The notes below the pieces were generated by a model. That model did not search any database and had not been told where the DNA came from. It saw nothing but the letters and a program-made list of their open reading frames with translations. The position numbers were made by a program, and so were the translations under genes. A DNA stretch of 64,000 nucleotides, from the NCBI GenBank assembly GCA_018402385.1, contig JAGYJA010000002.1:248001-312000 (forward strand), written 5' to 3'. Source of the stretch: Flavobacteriaceae bacterium. GTDB taxonomy: Bacteria > Bacteroidota > Bacteroidia > Flavobacteriales > Flavobacteriaceae. Each line of letters begins with the position of its first letter. The stretch's first letter is position 1. Of the stretch, positions 15,194 to 23,278 are shown in pieces.

Positions 15194-17742
15194 TAGCAAA
15201 GAAAACGAAATCAAAAGCGAGATTTAGCTGGTTGTTTAATATGGCTTGGCGTGATGGTAAAGCCAGTGGAAAAAAACTGGGCTTGTTTATGGCGTCCATT
15301 GTTTTGGGAATCGCCGCGGTGGTTTCTATTCAGTCTTTTGGTGTCAACCTAAAAGAAAATATTGCCTTGCAGTCCAAATCATTGATGGGAACTGATTTTA
15401 AACTCGACAGTGACGATGCCCCTAATGAACGAATCCTTACTGTTTTAGACTCTCTGGGAGGAGCAGACGGCCGCGAAATAAGTTTCCCATCCATGGTTTC
15501 TTTTAAAGAAAAGGAAGGAACAAAATTGGTTCAGGTACGGGGAATTGAAGGAGATTTTCCATTTTATGGAACGCTCGAAACAAACCCACCGGATGCTGCT
15601 AGCCGTTATGTAGAAGAGGGTGGTGCATTGCTGGATGCTACTGTGATGCTTCAGCTCAATTTGAAACCCGGTGACAGTATCAATATTGGAAAAATAACAC
15701 TACCCATTACCGGTGCTTTGGTTTCCATTCCCGGTAGTACGGCTATTTTTAGCGCTGTGGCACCTCCGGTTGTACTTTCTTATGATTTTATTGATGAAAC
15801 CGAACTGGTGCAAATGGGAAGTCGCGTCAAATATGATTTCTATTTTGTTGCAGATGAAACACTGGACCTGAGAAAACTCAGAACCGATTTACGTCCCATT
15901 CTTCAACAAGAAAACTATGGGATTGACACACATGTTTCCAGTAGTGAACGACTGGGAAGACGATTTGACAATTTCGGAAAGTTTTTGAATCTGGTTGCAT
16001 TTATTGCCTTGCTGCTGGGTTGTGTGGGGATTGCAAGCGCGATTCATATTTACATCAAAGAAAAACTAAAAGCGGTAGCCATTCTTAAATGTTTGGGTGC
16101 GACAAAAAGACAAACGTTCTTTATTTACTTGCTGCAAATTGCCGGTATTGGGCTTTTGGGAGGAATTATAGGTACAGGACTGGGCTTACTGCTTCAGCAA
16201 TTGTTTCCTCTCTTTTTAGGCGATTTGCTACCTGTTGATGTGGAAATCACTTTTTCGACGCAAGTCATTTTTATGGGCATCTTACTCGGTGTTTTTATGT
16301 CTGTGTTGTTTGCATTGTATCCGTTAATGAACACGCTTTATGTATCTCCCTTGCAGGCATTGAGAGTGCAAGAAGGAATTTCTGAAAAGTCAAGAATTGC
16401 CGGAACGTTGGTTTTACTGGGTATTTTTGGATTTATATTTTTGTTTTCTTACTGGCTATTAGGAGAAGTGAGGTATTCACTTGCCTTTGTTGCAGGTATT
16501 CTTGTCACCTTTGCAATACTGGCGGGGATTGCCCATTTGTTTATGCGGGCAATCAAACGATTTTTCCCCACCCATTGGGGTTTTATTGCTCGTCAAAGTC
16601 TATTAAATTTATTCAGGCCTCAAAACCAGACGTTGATTCTTATTTTGGCGATTGGTGTGGGGACATTTTTAATAAGCACCCTGTATTTTACCAAAGATGT
16701 TTTGCTTGCGCAGGCGTCAATTGAAAATCAGGCAAACACCCCAAATATGATCTTGCTGGATGTTCAAAGTGATCAGCAAAAAGCTGTAGAGGCATTAATT
16801 TCAGATAGCGATTTGAAAGTGATTGAAAATATGCCCATCGTCACGATGCGCTTGCATGCCATCAATGATAAAACAATCAATGAAATGCGGAAGGATAGTG
16901 TTCAAACGATTGACAGGTGGATGTTAAATCACGAGTTTAGGGTGTCTTACAGAAATGCATTGAGCGTCTCTGAAACACTGGTAAAAGGAGAGTGGGACAC
17001 TGCCTATAATGAGGGTCAAGCGATACCAATTTCGATAAGTGATAACATGGTAAGAGATGCCGGTCTTGATGTGGGTGACGATGTCTATTTTAATGTGCAA
17101 GGAGTTATTATGCACACTCGGGTGACTAGCGTGAGGGAAGTGGACTGGAGCCAAATGCAAATGAATTTTATGGTTGTTTTTCCTGAAGGCGTTCTGGAAA
17201 ACGCACCTCAATTTAGAGTGATCACGGCGCAAACAACAGATGCAGCTGCTTCTGCACAGATACAACAAGCAATTGTGAAAGCGTTTCCCAACATTACTAT
17301 CATTGACATCAGGCAGGTGCTTGCTGTTGTTGAAGGGCTTTTAGAAAAGATTTCCTGGCTCATCAATTTTATGGCGTTTTTCAGCATATTCACCGGAATC
17401 ATTGTTTTACTGGGTGCTGTGAGAACAAGCAAATACCAGCGCATTAGAGAAAGTGTACTGTTGCGAACACTGGGTGCACAAAGCCGCCAAATATTGAAAA
17501 TAACGGCGTTGGAATACCTTTATTTGGGTGTTTTGGGATCCTTATCAGGAATTTTACTGTCCCTTGCCGGAAGTCAGTTATTGGCTTGGTTGGTGTTTGA
17601 AACACCGTTTGTTCCTTCCTGGGTTCCCTTTTTATTGTTATTGCCGGGAATTACACTTTTAGTTCTAGGCATCGGACTCAGTAATAGTGTGAGCGTGATT
17701 AAAAGTCCGCCTTTGGAGGTATTGAGGAAGGAGGGGAGTTAG
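15190..17742 (+). CDS. ybbP: Large ABC transporter permease with two FtsX domains (YbbP-like)
   Basis: An 850-residue inner-membrane protein with an N-terminal membrane helix, a periplasmic MacB-like core domain (about 50-250), a first FtsX module (about 260-400), a further pair of helices, a second periplasmic region and a C-terminal FtsX module (about 720-850). The pattern KAVAILKCLGATKRQTF and its second copy SVLLRTLGAQSRQIL are the coupling segments that contact the ATPase. It begins inside the ybbA stop codon, so the two are co-translated. Length and two FtsX modules match YbbP rather than LolC/E or MacB. Confidence 0.92.
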   Translation: MIAKKTKSKARFSWLFNMAWRDGKASGKKLGLFMASIVLGIAAVVSIQSFGVNLKENIALQSKSLMGTDFKLDSDDAPNERILTVLDSLGGADGREISFPSMVSFKEKEGTKLVQVRGIEGDFPFYGTLETNPPDAASRYVEEGGALLDATVMLQLNLKPGDSINIGKITLPITGALVSIPGSTAIFSAVAPPVVLSYDFIDETELVQMGSRVKYDFYFVADETLDLRKLRTDLRPILQQENYGIDTHVSSSERLGRRFDNFGKFLNLVAFIALLLGCVGIASAIHIYIKEKLKAVAILKCLGATKRQTFFIYLLQIAGIGLLGGIIGTGLGLLLQQLFPLFLGDLLPVDVEITFSTQVIFMGILLGVFMSVLFALYPLMNTLYVSPLQALRVQEGISEKSRIAGTLVLLGIFGFIFLFSYWLLGEVRYSLAFVAGILVTFAILAGIAHLFMRAIKRFFPTHWGFIARQSLLNLFRPQNQTLILILAIGVGTFLISTLYFTKDVLLAQASIENQANTPNMILLDVQSDQQKAVEALISDSDLKVIENMPIVTMRLHAINDKTINEMRKDSVQTIDRWMLNHEFRVSYRNALSVSETLVKGEWDTAYNEGQAIPISISDNMVRDAGLDVGDDVYFNVQGVIMHTRVTSVREVDWSQMQMNFMVVFPEGVLENAPQFRVITAQTTDAAASAQIQQAIVKAFPNITIIDIRQVLAVVEGLLEKISWLINFMAFFSIFTGIIVLLGAVRTSKYQRIRESVLLRTLGAQSRQILKITALEYLYLGVLGSLSGILLSLAGSQLLAWLVFETPFVPSWVPFLLLLPGITLLVLGIGLSNSVSVIKSPPLEVLRKEGS

Positions 17743-17840
17743 GTGCTTAAAAGGACAAATATCCGGTACTTCTGGTAGGATTTATAATTTGACTAAAAGG
17801 ACTTGTCTTTTAACTCAGATCTTGTTGTAGCATGCTTTTT

Positions 17841-18881
17841 TTAAAAGTATGTTCTAACTGCAAATTCAAATTGTTCAATAAAAATGTTCTTGAAATTAGA
17901 AATATTGTTCTGTTCGTAAAATAACAACATTGCCTTTTTGTAATCTATAGAATTTACTGTTCTAAATGATAAAGGACAATAATTATAGTTAATTAAGATG
18001 GCATTGCTTACAATTCTCGCCGTTCTTTTGTTTCCATCCATAAAAGGTTGGATATAGGAAATTAAAACCAGAGCAAGCAATGCTTTTTCAAAAACACTTT
18101 TCTTGCTGTTAATTACGTCACAAGCTCCTTTTAAGGCTTCCTTTATCTGAAATTCATTGTCAAGAGGCTTGTAATTTGTGCCTGAAATACCGACACGTCT
18201 TTTTCTTAAATTCTTTTCAACTCCAAGCTCTTTTGTCAGTATATTATGAATGTCCTCTATTTTTGATACAGTCAATGGATTTAAATAATCCTTATTCTCA
18301 ATGATAAAGTCAAGTGCATCCTTATGGTTTAGAAGCATTATGGCTTCTTCTTTAGTTTTTCCCGAAGCAGTTTGTTTATCCTTTAATAATCGTTCGGTTT
18401 CCAGTAATGAATACGTATTGCCCTCAATTTGAGAAGATTTCCAACTCAAGTCAATAGCAAGCCTATCCAGTTCTTTTTGATATTCGGTTGGGTTCAGGTC
18501 TTTGATGTTAGCTTTATATTCCTTTTGGAGTAGGTTTAGTTTGTTCAGTTCGTTGTCTGTAAATACACTATTCTCATTCAAAATTTTATTGACCAGTTCA
18601 AAATTGAAAGTTTCCTTAATTTGTCTCTCATCTATTTCATTTTCATAATATTTATCAATGTCTATGGGTTGGATAAGTTCAAACGAAGGAGAAAGAAAGT
18701 ATTTTGTTCCTTTTCCTTGACCTTCAGAAACTATATATTTGTCCGAAATTAATTTTGTCAAAGTTCGCTTTAATGTAGCGTAACTAACAGAAATAGCTGA
18801 GTTTTCAAAAATACTCTTTGAAGAACTTCCTCCGTTATCCCTAATAAAATCAATAATTTGTTGGTCTCTTTTATTAATCAT
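17841..18881 (-). CDS. Fic-family protein with winged-helix domain and altered catalytic motif
   Basis: Fic proteins transfer AMP or other phosphate-containing groups to target proteins. This 346-residue protein has an N-terminal winged helix (about 1-65, with SYATLKRTLTKLISDKYIV), an inhibitory helix motif S-x-x-x-E-G (Ser149 to Gly154, SSQIEGN) placed before the core, and the Fic core motif QPFMDGNKRTAR. The canonical motif is HPFxxGNGR: the catalytic His is replaced by Gln278 and the second Gly by Lys. Either the enzyme is inactive or it belongs to a Gln subgroup with changed chemistry. It is a single gene next to a repeat-bounded insertion; partner antitoxin genes are not visible. Confidence 0.88.
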   Translation of the reverse strand: MINKRDQQIIDFIRDNGGSSSKSIFENSAISVSYATLKRTLTKLISDKYIVSEGQGKGTKYFLSPSFELIQPIDIDKYYENEIDERQIKETFNFELVNKILNENSVFTDNELNKLNLLQKEYKANIKDLNPTEYQKELDRLAIDLSWKSSQIEGNTYSLLETERLLKDKQTASGKTKEEAIMLLNHKDALDFIIENKDYLNPLTVSKIEDIHNILTKELGVEKNLRKRRVGISGTNYKPLDNEFQIKEALKGACDVINSKKSVFEKALLALVLISYIQPFMDGNKRTARIVSNAILINYNYCPLSFRTVNSIDYKKAMLLFYEQNNISNFKNIFIEQFEFAVRTYF

Positions 18882-18890
18882 CTTATAATA

Positions 18891-18926
18891 TTAAGCTCTC
18901 AAATATACTATTTTAAGCTCAAATTA
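18891..18926. promoter_or_regulatory. Candidate operator: two direct half-sites before the Fic gene
   Basis: TTAAGCTCTCAAATA (18891-18905) and TTAAGCTCAAATTA (18913-18926) repeat with 22-bp spacing, about two helical turns. They overlap CAAATATA (18900-18907), which read on the minus strand is TATATTTG, a perfect -7 element for the Fic gene. The winged-helix domain of the Fic protein could bind here and control its own transcription (inference). Confidence 0.4.
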
Positions 18927-18973
18927 GATTGAATTTGACCAGTATTTTTGTTTTAAATGAGCTACAACGGTTC

Positions 18974-19006
18974 TCGGCTCGTATGTTTACAGAGTTTAAT
19001 TTATTT
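18974..19006. repeat. 33-bp direct repeat, left copy
   Basis: Identical over 33 bp to 20231-20263, same orientation, beginning TCGGCTCGTATGTTTACAGA. The preceding bases are also similar (ACGGTTC here, ACGTTTG in the other copy). The pair brackets the G+C-rich peptidase gene. Confidence 0.85.
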
Positions 19007-19027
19007 CTTTTGGCCAAAAAACGGCAT

Positions 19028-20116
19028 CTATCGGTTAAACCAAGGATGAAGATCGATCCCCGTATGCTCATTCGCGAGGGAAATTAGTGCTTCCGTGTTC
19101 AACCTGCCATCAGCCTGCCATACAGCCCGAAACCAGGAACGCATCTTCTCATGCCCTGCTGCTGCCTCCAACATTTCAAATAAGGCCAGCGAACCGCCGT
19201 AGCGTGCAAGAGTGTTCGACTCATCGCTGATAAAATCATCAGGACTAAAATTGAAAGGTCCCGGGGGTGAGTAGGTCGAATCTACCTCAATTCTTGCACG
19301 TTGCTCTGAGGTAACCTGCCGTAGGAACGCTTCTCGCTTTACTGTTACGCCTCCCCAGGCGGATAGGTCGAGAGGTCCGTTGATCGACTCGTACGCATGC
19401 CTGAGATCCGCCCGCCTCCGCTCAGCCAAATCCGGTTGTCTCCTTTGCGTTACTTGTAATCCCGCCCACTCAGCCATGCCTTCGCTGAACCAGCGTGGAA
19501 GTCCGGGTTTGAAGGTGCCTTGGACTGCATGCACTTGTTCATGGGGAAGAATCTGGTAAAAGTCCGTAATTCCTGCGGAACCGAGTTGCCCAGAATTATC
19601 AATAAGAATACTCCAGCGCACTTCTCTGCCGTGTCTTGGTGGAACATACGCCGAATCTTTGATGAAAGCAACGGCAGCCCATTCTACCAAACCAGGATCG
19701 GCGGCTACCAAATGAGCTAGTTCGCGATACATTGCGGCCATATCAGAAATAAACGTGTGAGTAACCTCCTCCACGGCGGCATCGTAATAGGTGCGGTACA
19801 CCATACCAGTCATCAGGTCCACTGTTCGAAGAACAGGAAGATCATCTGTTTGTGTACGAAGCTGCGCGATTTTCAGCGTTGCATTTGGTTGCTCCTGCAC
19901 AAAAGAGACACCCTTAGTAGCACAACTTGATACGAGACTTATTACGAGCAATATGAATATGCCACTGAACACGGTGATAGGTCTTCTACATCTGGTATTT
20001 TTGGCTGAAATGGCTATTGTTTTGTTGACAAACGATAGGTTACCTATACTAATAAAAAAAGGCTGCTTTCGGTAACTACCGATACTATGTTGCTCTTTTA
20101 ATATTAAGTTTTTCAT
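19028..20116 (-). CDS. Gluzincin metallopeptidase lipoprotein (peptidase MA-like), foreign composition
   Basis: A putative zinc metallopeptidase. The zinc motif is HEQVH (His192, Glu193, His196) and the distal ligand is likely Glu212 in RWFSEGMAEW, an order typical of peptidase MA-like gluzincins. A lipoprotein signal ends at LVSSC (Cys65). The long N terminus before it (48 residues) is unusual; a GTG at 19972 would begin directly at the signal (VFSGIFILLVIS). The body is strongly G+C-rich (37 of 60 bases in 19381-19440, against 19 of 60 in the neighbouring gene at 20341-20400) and is bracketed by 33-bp direct repeats, both signs of recent transfer. The substrate is unknown. Confidence 0.8.
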   Translation of the reverse strand: MKNLILKEQHSIGSYRKQPFFISIGNLSFVNKTIAISAKNTRCRRPITVFSGIFILLVISLVSSCATKGVSFVQEQPNATLKIAQLRTQTDDLPVLRTVDLMTGMVYRTYYDAAVEEVTHTFISDMAAMYRELAHLVAADPGLVEWAAVAFIKDSAYVPPRHGREVRWSILIDNSGQLGSAGITDFYQILPHEQVHAVQGTFKPGLPRWFSEGMAEWAGLQVTQRRQPDLAERRRADLRHAYESINGPLDLSAWGGVTVKREAFLRQVTSEQRARIEVDSTYSPPGPFNFSPDDFISDESNTLARYGGSLALFEMLEAAAGHEKMRSWFRAVWQADGRLNTEALISLANEHTGIDLHPWFNR

Positions 20117-20196
20117 ATTATTTAATTTACAATAATTAATTTTTTTATCCTGTTTTTTCTTACAAATATTATGATTCCATATGTTCCAATTTGCTT

Positions 20197-20712
20197 TTAG
20201 ATTTCTTTTAGGTTATATTGCTTACGTTTGTCGGCTCGTATGTTTACAGAGTTTAATTTATTTACGTATTTATTCAAATTCGGTTGTAAAATCCAAACCC
20301 CAACAATATAGAACCAAAACATAAAAAATACCCCTACAGGGTTGTAGGTTTTGAACCCCTTGTTTTTTTCATATTTTCCATAGCTATTTGCTCCAATTAT
20401 CATTAATATAAATCCACAAAGCATAGCAGCAATATGAAATGGTAATATATAATCAAAAAAATCAAATCTATTTCCACCAAATAGATTAAAGAAAGATCCA
20501 AAAAAGAAGATAAAGTATATAATTGGATAGACTGTAATTAATGCAACTATTATATTTTTTAAATAACTTTTAGACTCATTCCTTTTCTTATCCAATTGGT
20601 AAATAATGGAAAATAACCAAATGTATAACGGAATTCCTAGGAAACTCAGCAGAAAAATGTTTAATGCTTTTAGTTTAAGAAACCATTCTGATATTCTATT
20701 CATATTTATCAA
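20197..20712 (-). CDS. Unrecognised multi-pass membrane protein
   Basis: A 171-residue protein of unknown function with about four hydrophobic segments (roughly 15-38, 50-75, 88-110 and 125-145), with a charged loop KKRNESKSYLK after the first. I do not recognise the family. The last 20 codons run through the right copy of the 33-bp direct repeat, so the C terminus (NSVNIRADKRKQYNLKEI) may have been created or replaced when the adjacent cassette arrived. Read across the left repeat copy the frame stays open for about 18 more codons (RAENRCSSFKTK and on). It has its own upstream gap of 120 bp to lepB. Confidence 0.6.
   Translation of the reverse strand: MINMNRISEWFLKLKALNIFLLSFLGIPLYIWLFSIIYQLDKKRNESKSYLKNIIVALITVYPIIYFIFFFGSFFNLFGGNRFDFFDYILPFHIAAMLCGFILMIIGANSYGKYEKNKGFKTYNPVGVFFMFWFYIVGVWILQPNLNKYVNKLNSVNIRADKRKQYNLKEI
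20231..20263. repeat. 33-bp direct repeat, right copy
   Basis: Second copy of the repeat at 18974-19006, lying inside the 3' coding end of the membrane protein gene. The copies are 1257 bp apart (start to start). There are no inverted ends and no transposase, so the arrangement looks like recombination at a repeat or a cassette site rather than an insertion sequence. Confidence 0.85.
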
Positions 20713-20832
20713 ATTACTGGCAACATTAGTATATAAGCCTTGTCCTAGTTAGTTATTGTTGAAATATCACATTTCTACAACATGACCCTAACATGTTTTA
20801 TCTAAAATACCACTTTCCTAAAAAATGATTGT

Positions 20833-22404
20833 TTATTTCATTTTCTGTTTTTTTCTTTTTCTAAAAAAGTCAAAGACAAACCAGGCTGCCAGTAGGAATA
20901 AGAAATACTTGAAATAAGAAACCGGCTCCCCGTCACCACCCACTGTGGTAAACATTCTGTCCCATCTTATTTTGTTAAAACCAGACTGATTGCTGTCCCA
21001 ACTCATCCAGATAAACACAGGTTTCCCCACCACGTGGTTGTGAGGCACATAGCCCCAGTTGCGGGCGTCTTCAGAGTTGTTTCTGTTGTCACCCATCATC
21101 CAGTAGTAATCTTGTTTAAAGGTATAAGAGGTGAGGGGACTGCCATTCAATAAAATTTGGGTGCCTGCTTGTGTGATTTCATTATGGATACCCAGTTCGC
21201 TTCCCTCATACACTTCAATGATGCGCTTGTAAAGCGGAAGGCTTTCAGGAGTAATTGCAACTGTTGCTCCTGCTTTTGGAATGTAAATGGGCCCAAAATG
21301 AGTTGAATTCCAAGGGTGTTGCGTGCTGTGAGGAAAAACCCGGGGGTCATAATTGCCAACTTCATCTTTTCTTTGAACAACCTGAATCACATTGGGATTT
21401 TTTTGTAATTTTTCAAGAGCATCATCAGTTAAAAAAGCCTGAAATTGTCTGTAATCATTTGACGCCGGAAAAATTTCATTAATCCCATACCGATCTCTTA
21501 AAAACTGAATGTTTCTAACCGGGTCTTGTGTTTCAAATCGGTATAAAAACTGTAGTTTTCCTCTGTCAGGGAGTTCATTTATTTGTCCGTTGATATAGAC
21601 TCTGCCATTTCTTACTTCAAGGGAATCACCCGGAACACCAACGGCGCGTTTCACATAATTGGACTTTTTATCGATGGGTTTGATATAAGTATCAGGGCCT
21701 TGGTATCTAAAATAAGGAACCGTGTCTGTAGGCCAGTTAAACACCACAATATCATTGCGTTTAATTTCCTGAAACGCCGGAAATCTAAAGTAAGGTATCT
21801 GTGGTTTGTTTGTATAAGATTTTACTTTAGCCACCGGGATGGTGTCGTGAACCATAGGGAAAGAAACCGCTGTCATAGGCGTTCTGGCGCCATAGTGCAT
21901 CTTGCTCACAAATAGAAAATCACCCACCAGTAAGGTGCGTTCCAATGAAGAGGTTGGAATAGTAAAGGGTTGAATAAAGTAAGTGTGCACAATGGTAGCC
22001 ACCACTACAGCAAATAAAATGGAACTCACCCATTCACCGGAAGCGCTTTTGGTTTTTAAATCCCGTTCCGGGATGTGTTTAACGTCTTGGGTATAATTCA
22101 CATAATAGATATAAAACCCTAAAGTAATCACACCAAGGATTGTATCTGCTGTTTTATTTTTTCCAAAACTACGCAGCGTCTCCACCCAAATCACCGGAAA
22201 CATAATGAGATTGATAATGGGTATAAATAGCAAAATGGTGTACCACCAGGGGCGGTTGATGATTTTCATCAAGACAATGGCATTGTAAACGGGAATGGCT
22301 GCTTCCCAGGCTTTTCTGCCTGCTTTTAGATACAATTTCCAGGTGCCCAAAAAATGAATGAGTTGTACTGCTATGAAAAATAAAAACCATTGGGATAGTG
22401 TCAT
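20833..22404 (-). CDS. lepB: Signal peptidase I
   Basis: LepB removes signal peptides from exported proteins at the periplasmic face. The 523-residue protein is of the long Bacteroidota type: an N-terminal region with three or four membrane helices (about 5-110, DUF5684-like), then the S26 domain. The catalytic serine is Ser153 in IPTSSLERTLLVGD (box B), the general base Lys sits in NYVKRAVGVPGDSLEV (box D), and box E is GDNRNNSEDARNWG. A large insertion separates boxes D and E, and a membrane helix ends the chain (about 498-515). It is downstream of dapB with a 174-bp gap holding a G-rich palindrome. Confidence 0.95.
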   Translation of the reverse strand: MTLSQWFLFFIAVQLIHFLGTWKLYLKAGRKAWEAAIPVYNAIVLMKIINRPWWYTILLFIPIINLIMFPVIWVETLRSFGKNKTADTILGVITLGFYIYYVNYTQDVKHIPERDLKTKSASGEWVSSILFAVVVATIVHTYFIQPFTIPTSSLERTLLVGDFLFVSKMHYGARTPMTAVSFPMVHDTIPVAKVKSYTNKPQIPYFRFPAFQEIKRNDIVVFNWPTDTVPYFRYQGPDTYIKPIDKKSNYVKRAVGVPGDSLEVRNGRVYINGQINELPDRGKLQFLYRFETQDPVRNIQFLRDRYGINEIFPASNDYRQFQAFLTDDALEKLQKNPNVIQVVQRKDEVGNYDPRVFPHSTQHPWNSTHFGPIYIPKAGATVAITPESLPLYKRIIEVYEGSELGIHNEITQAGTQILLNGSPLTSYTFKQDYYWMMGDNRNNSEDARNWGYVPHNHVVGKPVFIWMSWDSNQSGFNKIRWDRMFTTVGGDGEPVSYFKYFLFLLAAWFVFDFFRKRKKQKMK

Positions 22405-22451
22405 AATGGTGTTGTTATTTGTTATTAGTTAAATGTTATCCTCCCCCAAAA

Positions 22452-22472
22452 TCCCCCTCCAAAAGAGGGGGA
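22452..22472. repeat. G+C-rich palindromic repeat in the dapB-lepB gap
   Basis: The hairpin TCCCCCTC-CAAAA-GAGGGGGA stands out in an otherwise A+T-rich spacer and is preceded by a second C run. Such CCCCCTCTTTTGAGGGGG-type palindromes are common interspersed repeats in flavobacterial genomes (recollection). It could shape the dapB-lepB transcript by attenuation. Confidence 0.5.
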
Positions 22473-22578
22473 CTTCAGAGATTTATATTAATTTTAATTC
22501 AGAATCAAATATTCAAAATTTGATATTCAATATTTTTTTTTCCTTTCGGCGAAAGCCTGTAAACCTATAATTTTTTAA

Positions 22579-23277
22579 TTACAAATTTAATACATCTTTC
22601 ATTGTATAAATTCCTTTTTTGTCTTTCAACCAAGCTGCAGCAAGCAGGGCACCTAAAGCAAACCCTTCCCGGCTGTGTGCTTCATGTTTGATACTGATGC
22701 TGTCAACCTCAGAGGTGAAAGAAACGGTATGTGTTCCTTTGACGTCTTCCTCACGAAGGGCTTTGATCGCAATTTCGTCTGCAGAAGCGGTGTCGAGTTT
22801 CCAGTTTTTATAATCGGTTTTTTCAATGATGTCTTTTGCAAGCGAAATAGCAGTACCACTGGGGGCATCCAGTTTTTGAGTGTGGTGAATTTCTTCAATC
22901 TCAATTTTGTAGCTTTTGTGTTTTGCCATCATTTCAGCTAGTTTTTTATTGAGTTCAAAAAACAGATTGACCCCAATACTAAAGTTAGAGGCATAAATAA
23001 AGCTTCCGTTACGGGATTGACATAAGTTTAACACCTTTTCATAGTCATCAAGCCAGCCTGTAGTCCCACTCACCACCGGAATTCCAAGGTCAAAACATGT
23101 TGTGATATTTGTTACTGCTGCTTCAGGGATACTAAAGTCAATCGCTACATCGGCATTTTGTAAATCACTTAACTCTTTTGAAGAACTTACTTTTGCCACG
23201 ATTTTATGTCCTTTTTCCAAAGCTAGTTTTTCAATGGTTTTTCCCATTTTTCCATAACCCAGTAATGCAATGTTCAT
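22579..23277 (-). CDS. dapB: 4-hydroxy-tetrahydrodipicolinate reductase
   Basis: DapB reduces the dihydrodipicolinate intermediate with NAD(P)H in the lysine and diaminopimelate pathway, which feeds peptidoglycan. The 232-residue protein has the nucleotide-binding GYGKMGKTIE, the strand VVSGTTGW, and the substrate-binding and catalytic segment EEIHHTQKLDAPSGTAISLA containing the conserved His pair, Lys and SGTA. It begins 1 bp from the end of the DUF5683 gene and is part of the parA-parB-DUF5683-dapB-lepB run on the minus strand. Confidence 0.96.
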   Translation of the reverse strand: MNIALLGYGKMGKTIEKLALEKGHKIVAKVSSSKELSDLQNADVAIDFSIPEAAVTNITTCFDLGIPVVSGTTGWLDDYEKVLNLCQSRNGSFIYASNFSIGVNLFFELNKKLAEMMAKHKSYKIEIEEIHHTQKLDAPSGTAISLAKDIIEKTDYKNWKLDTASADEIAIKALREEDVKGTHTVSFTSEVDSISIKHEAHSREGFALGALLAAAWLKDKKGIYTMKDVLNL

Positions 23278-23278
23278 C

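Noticed and set aside
18974-20263. Insertion sequence with terminal repeats
   Set aside because: The 33-bp repeats are direct, not inverted, there is no transposase, and the only gene between them is a peptidase.
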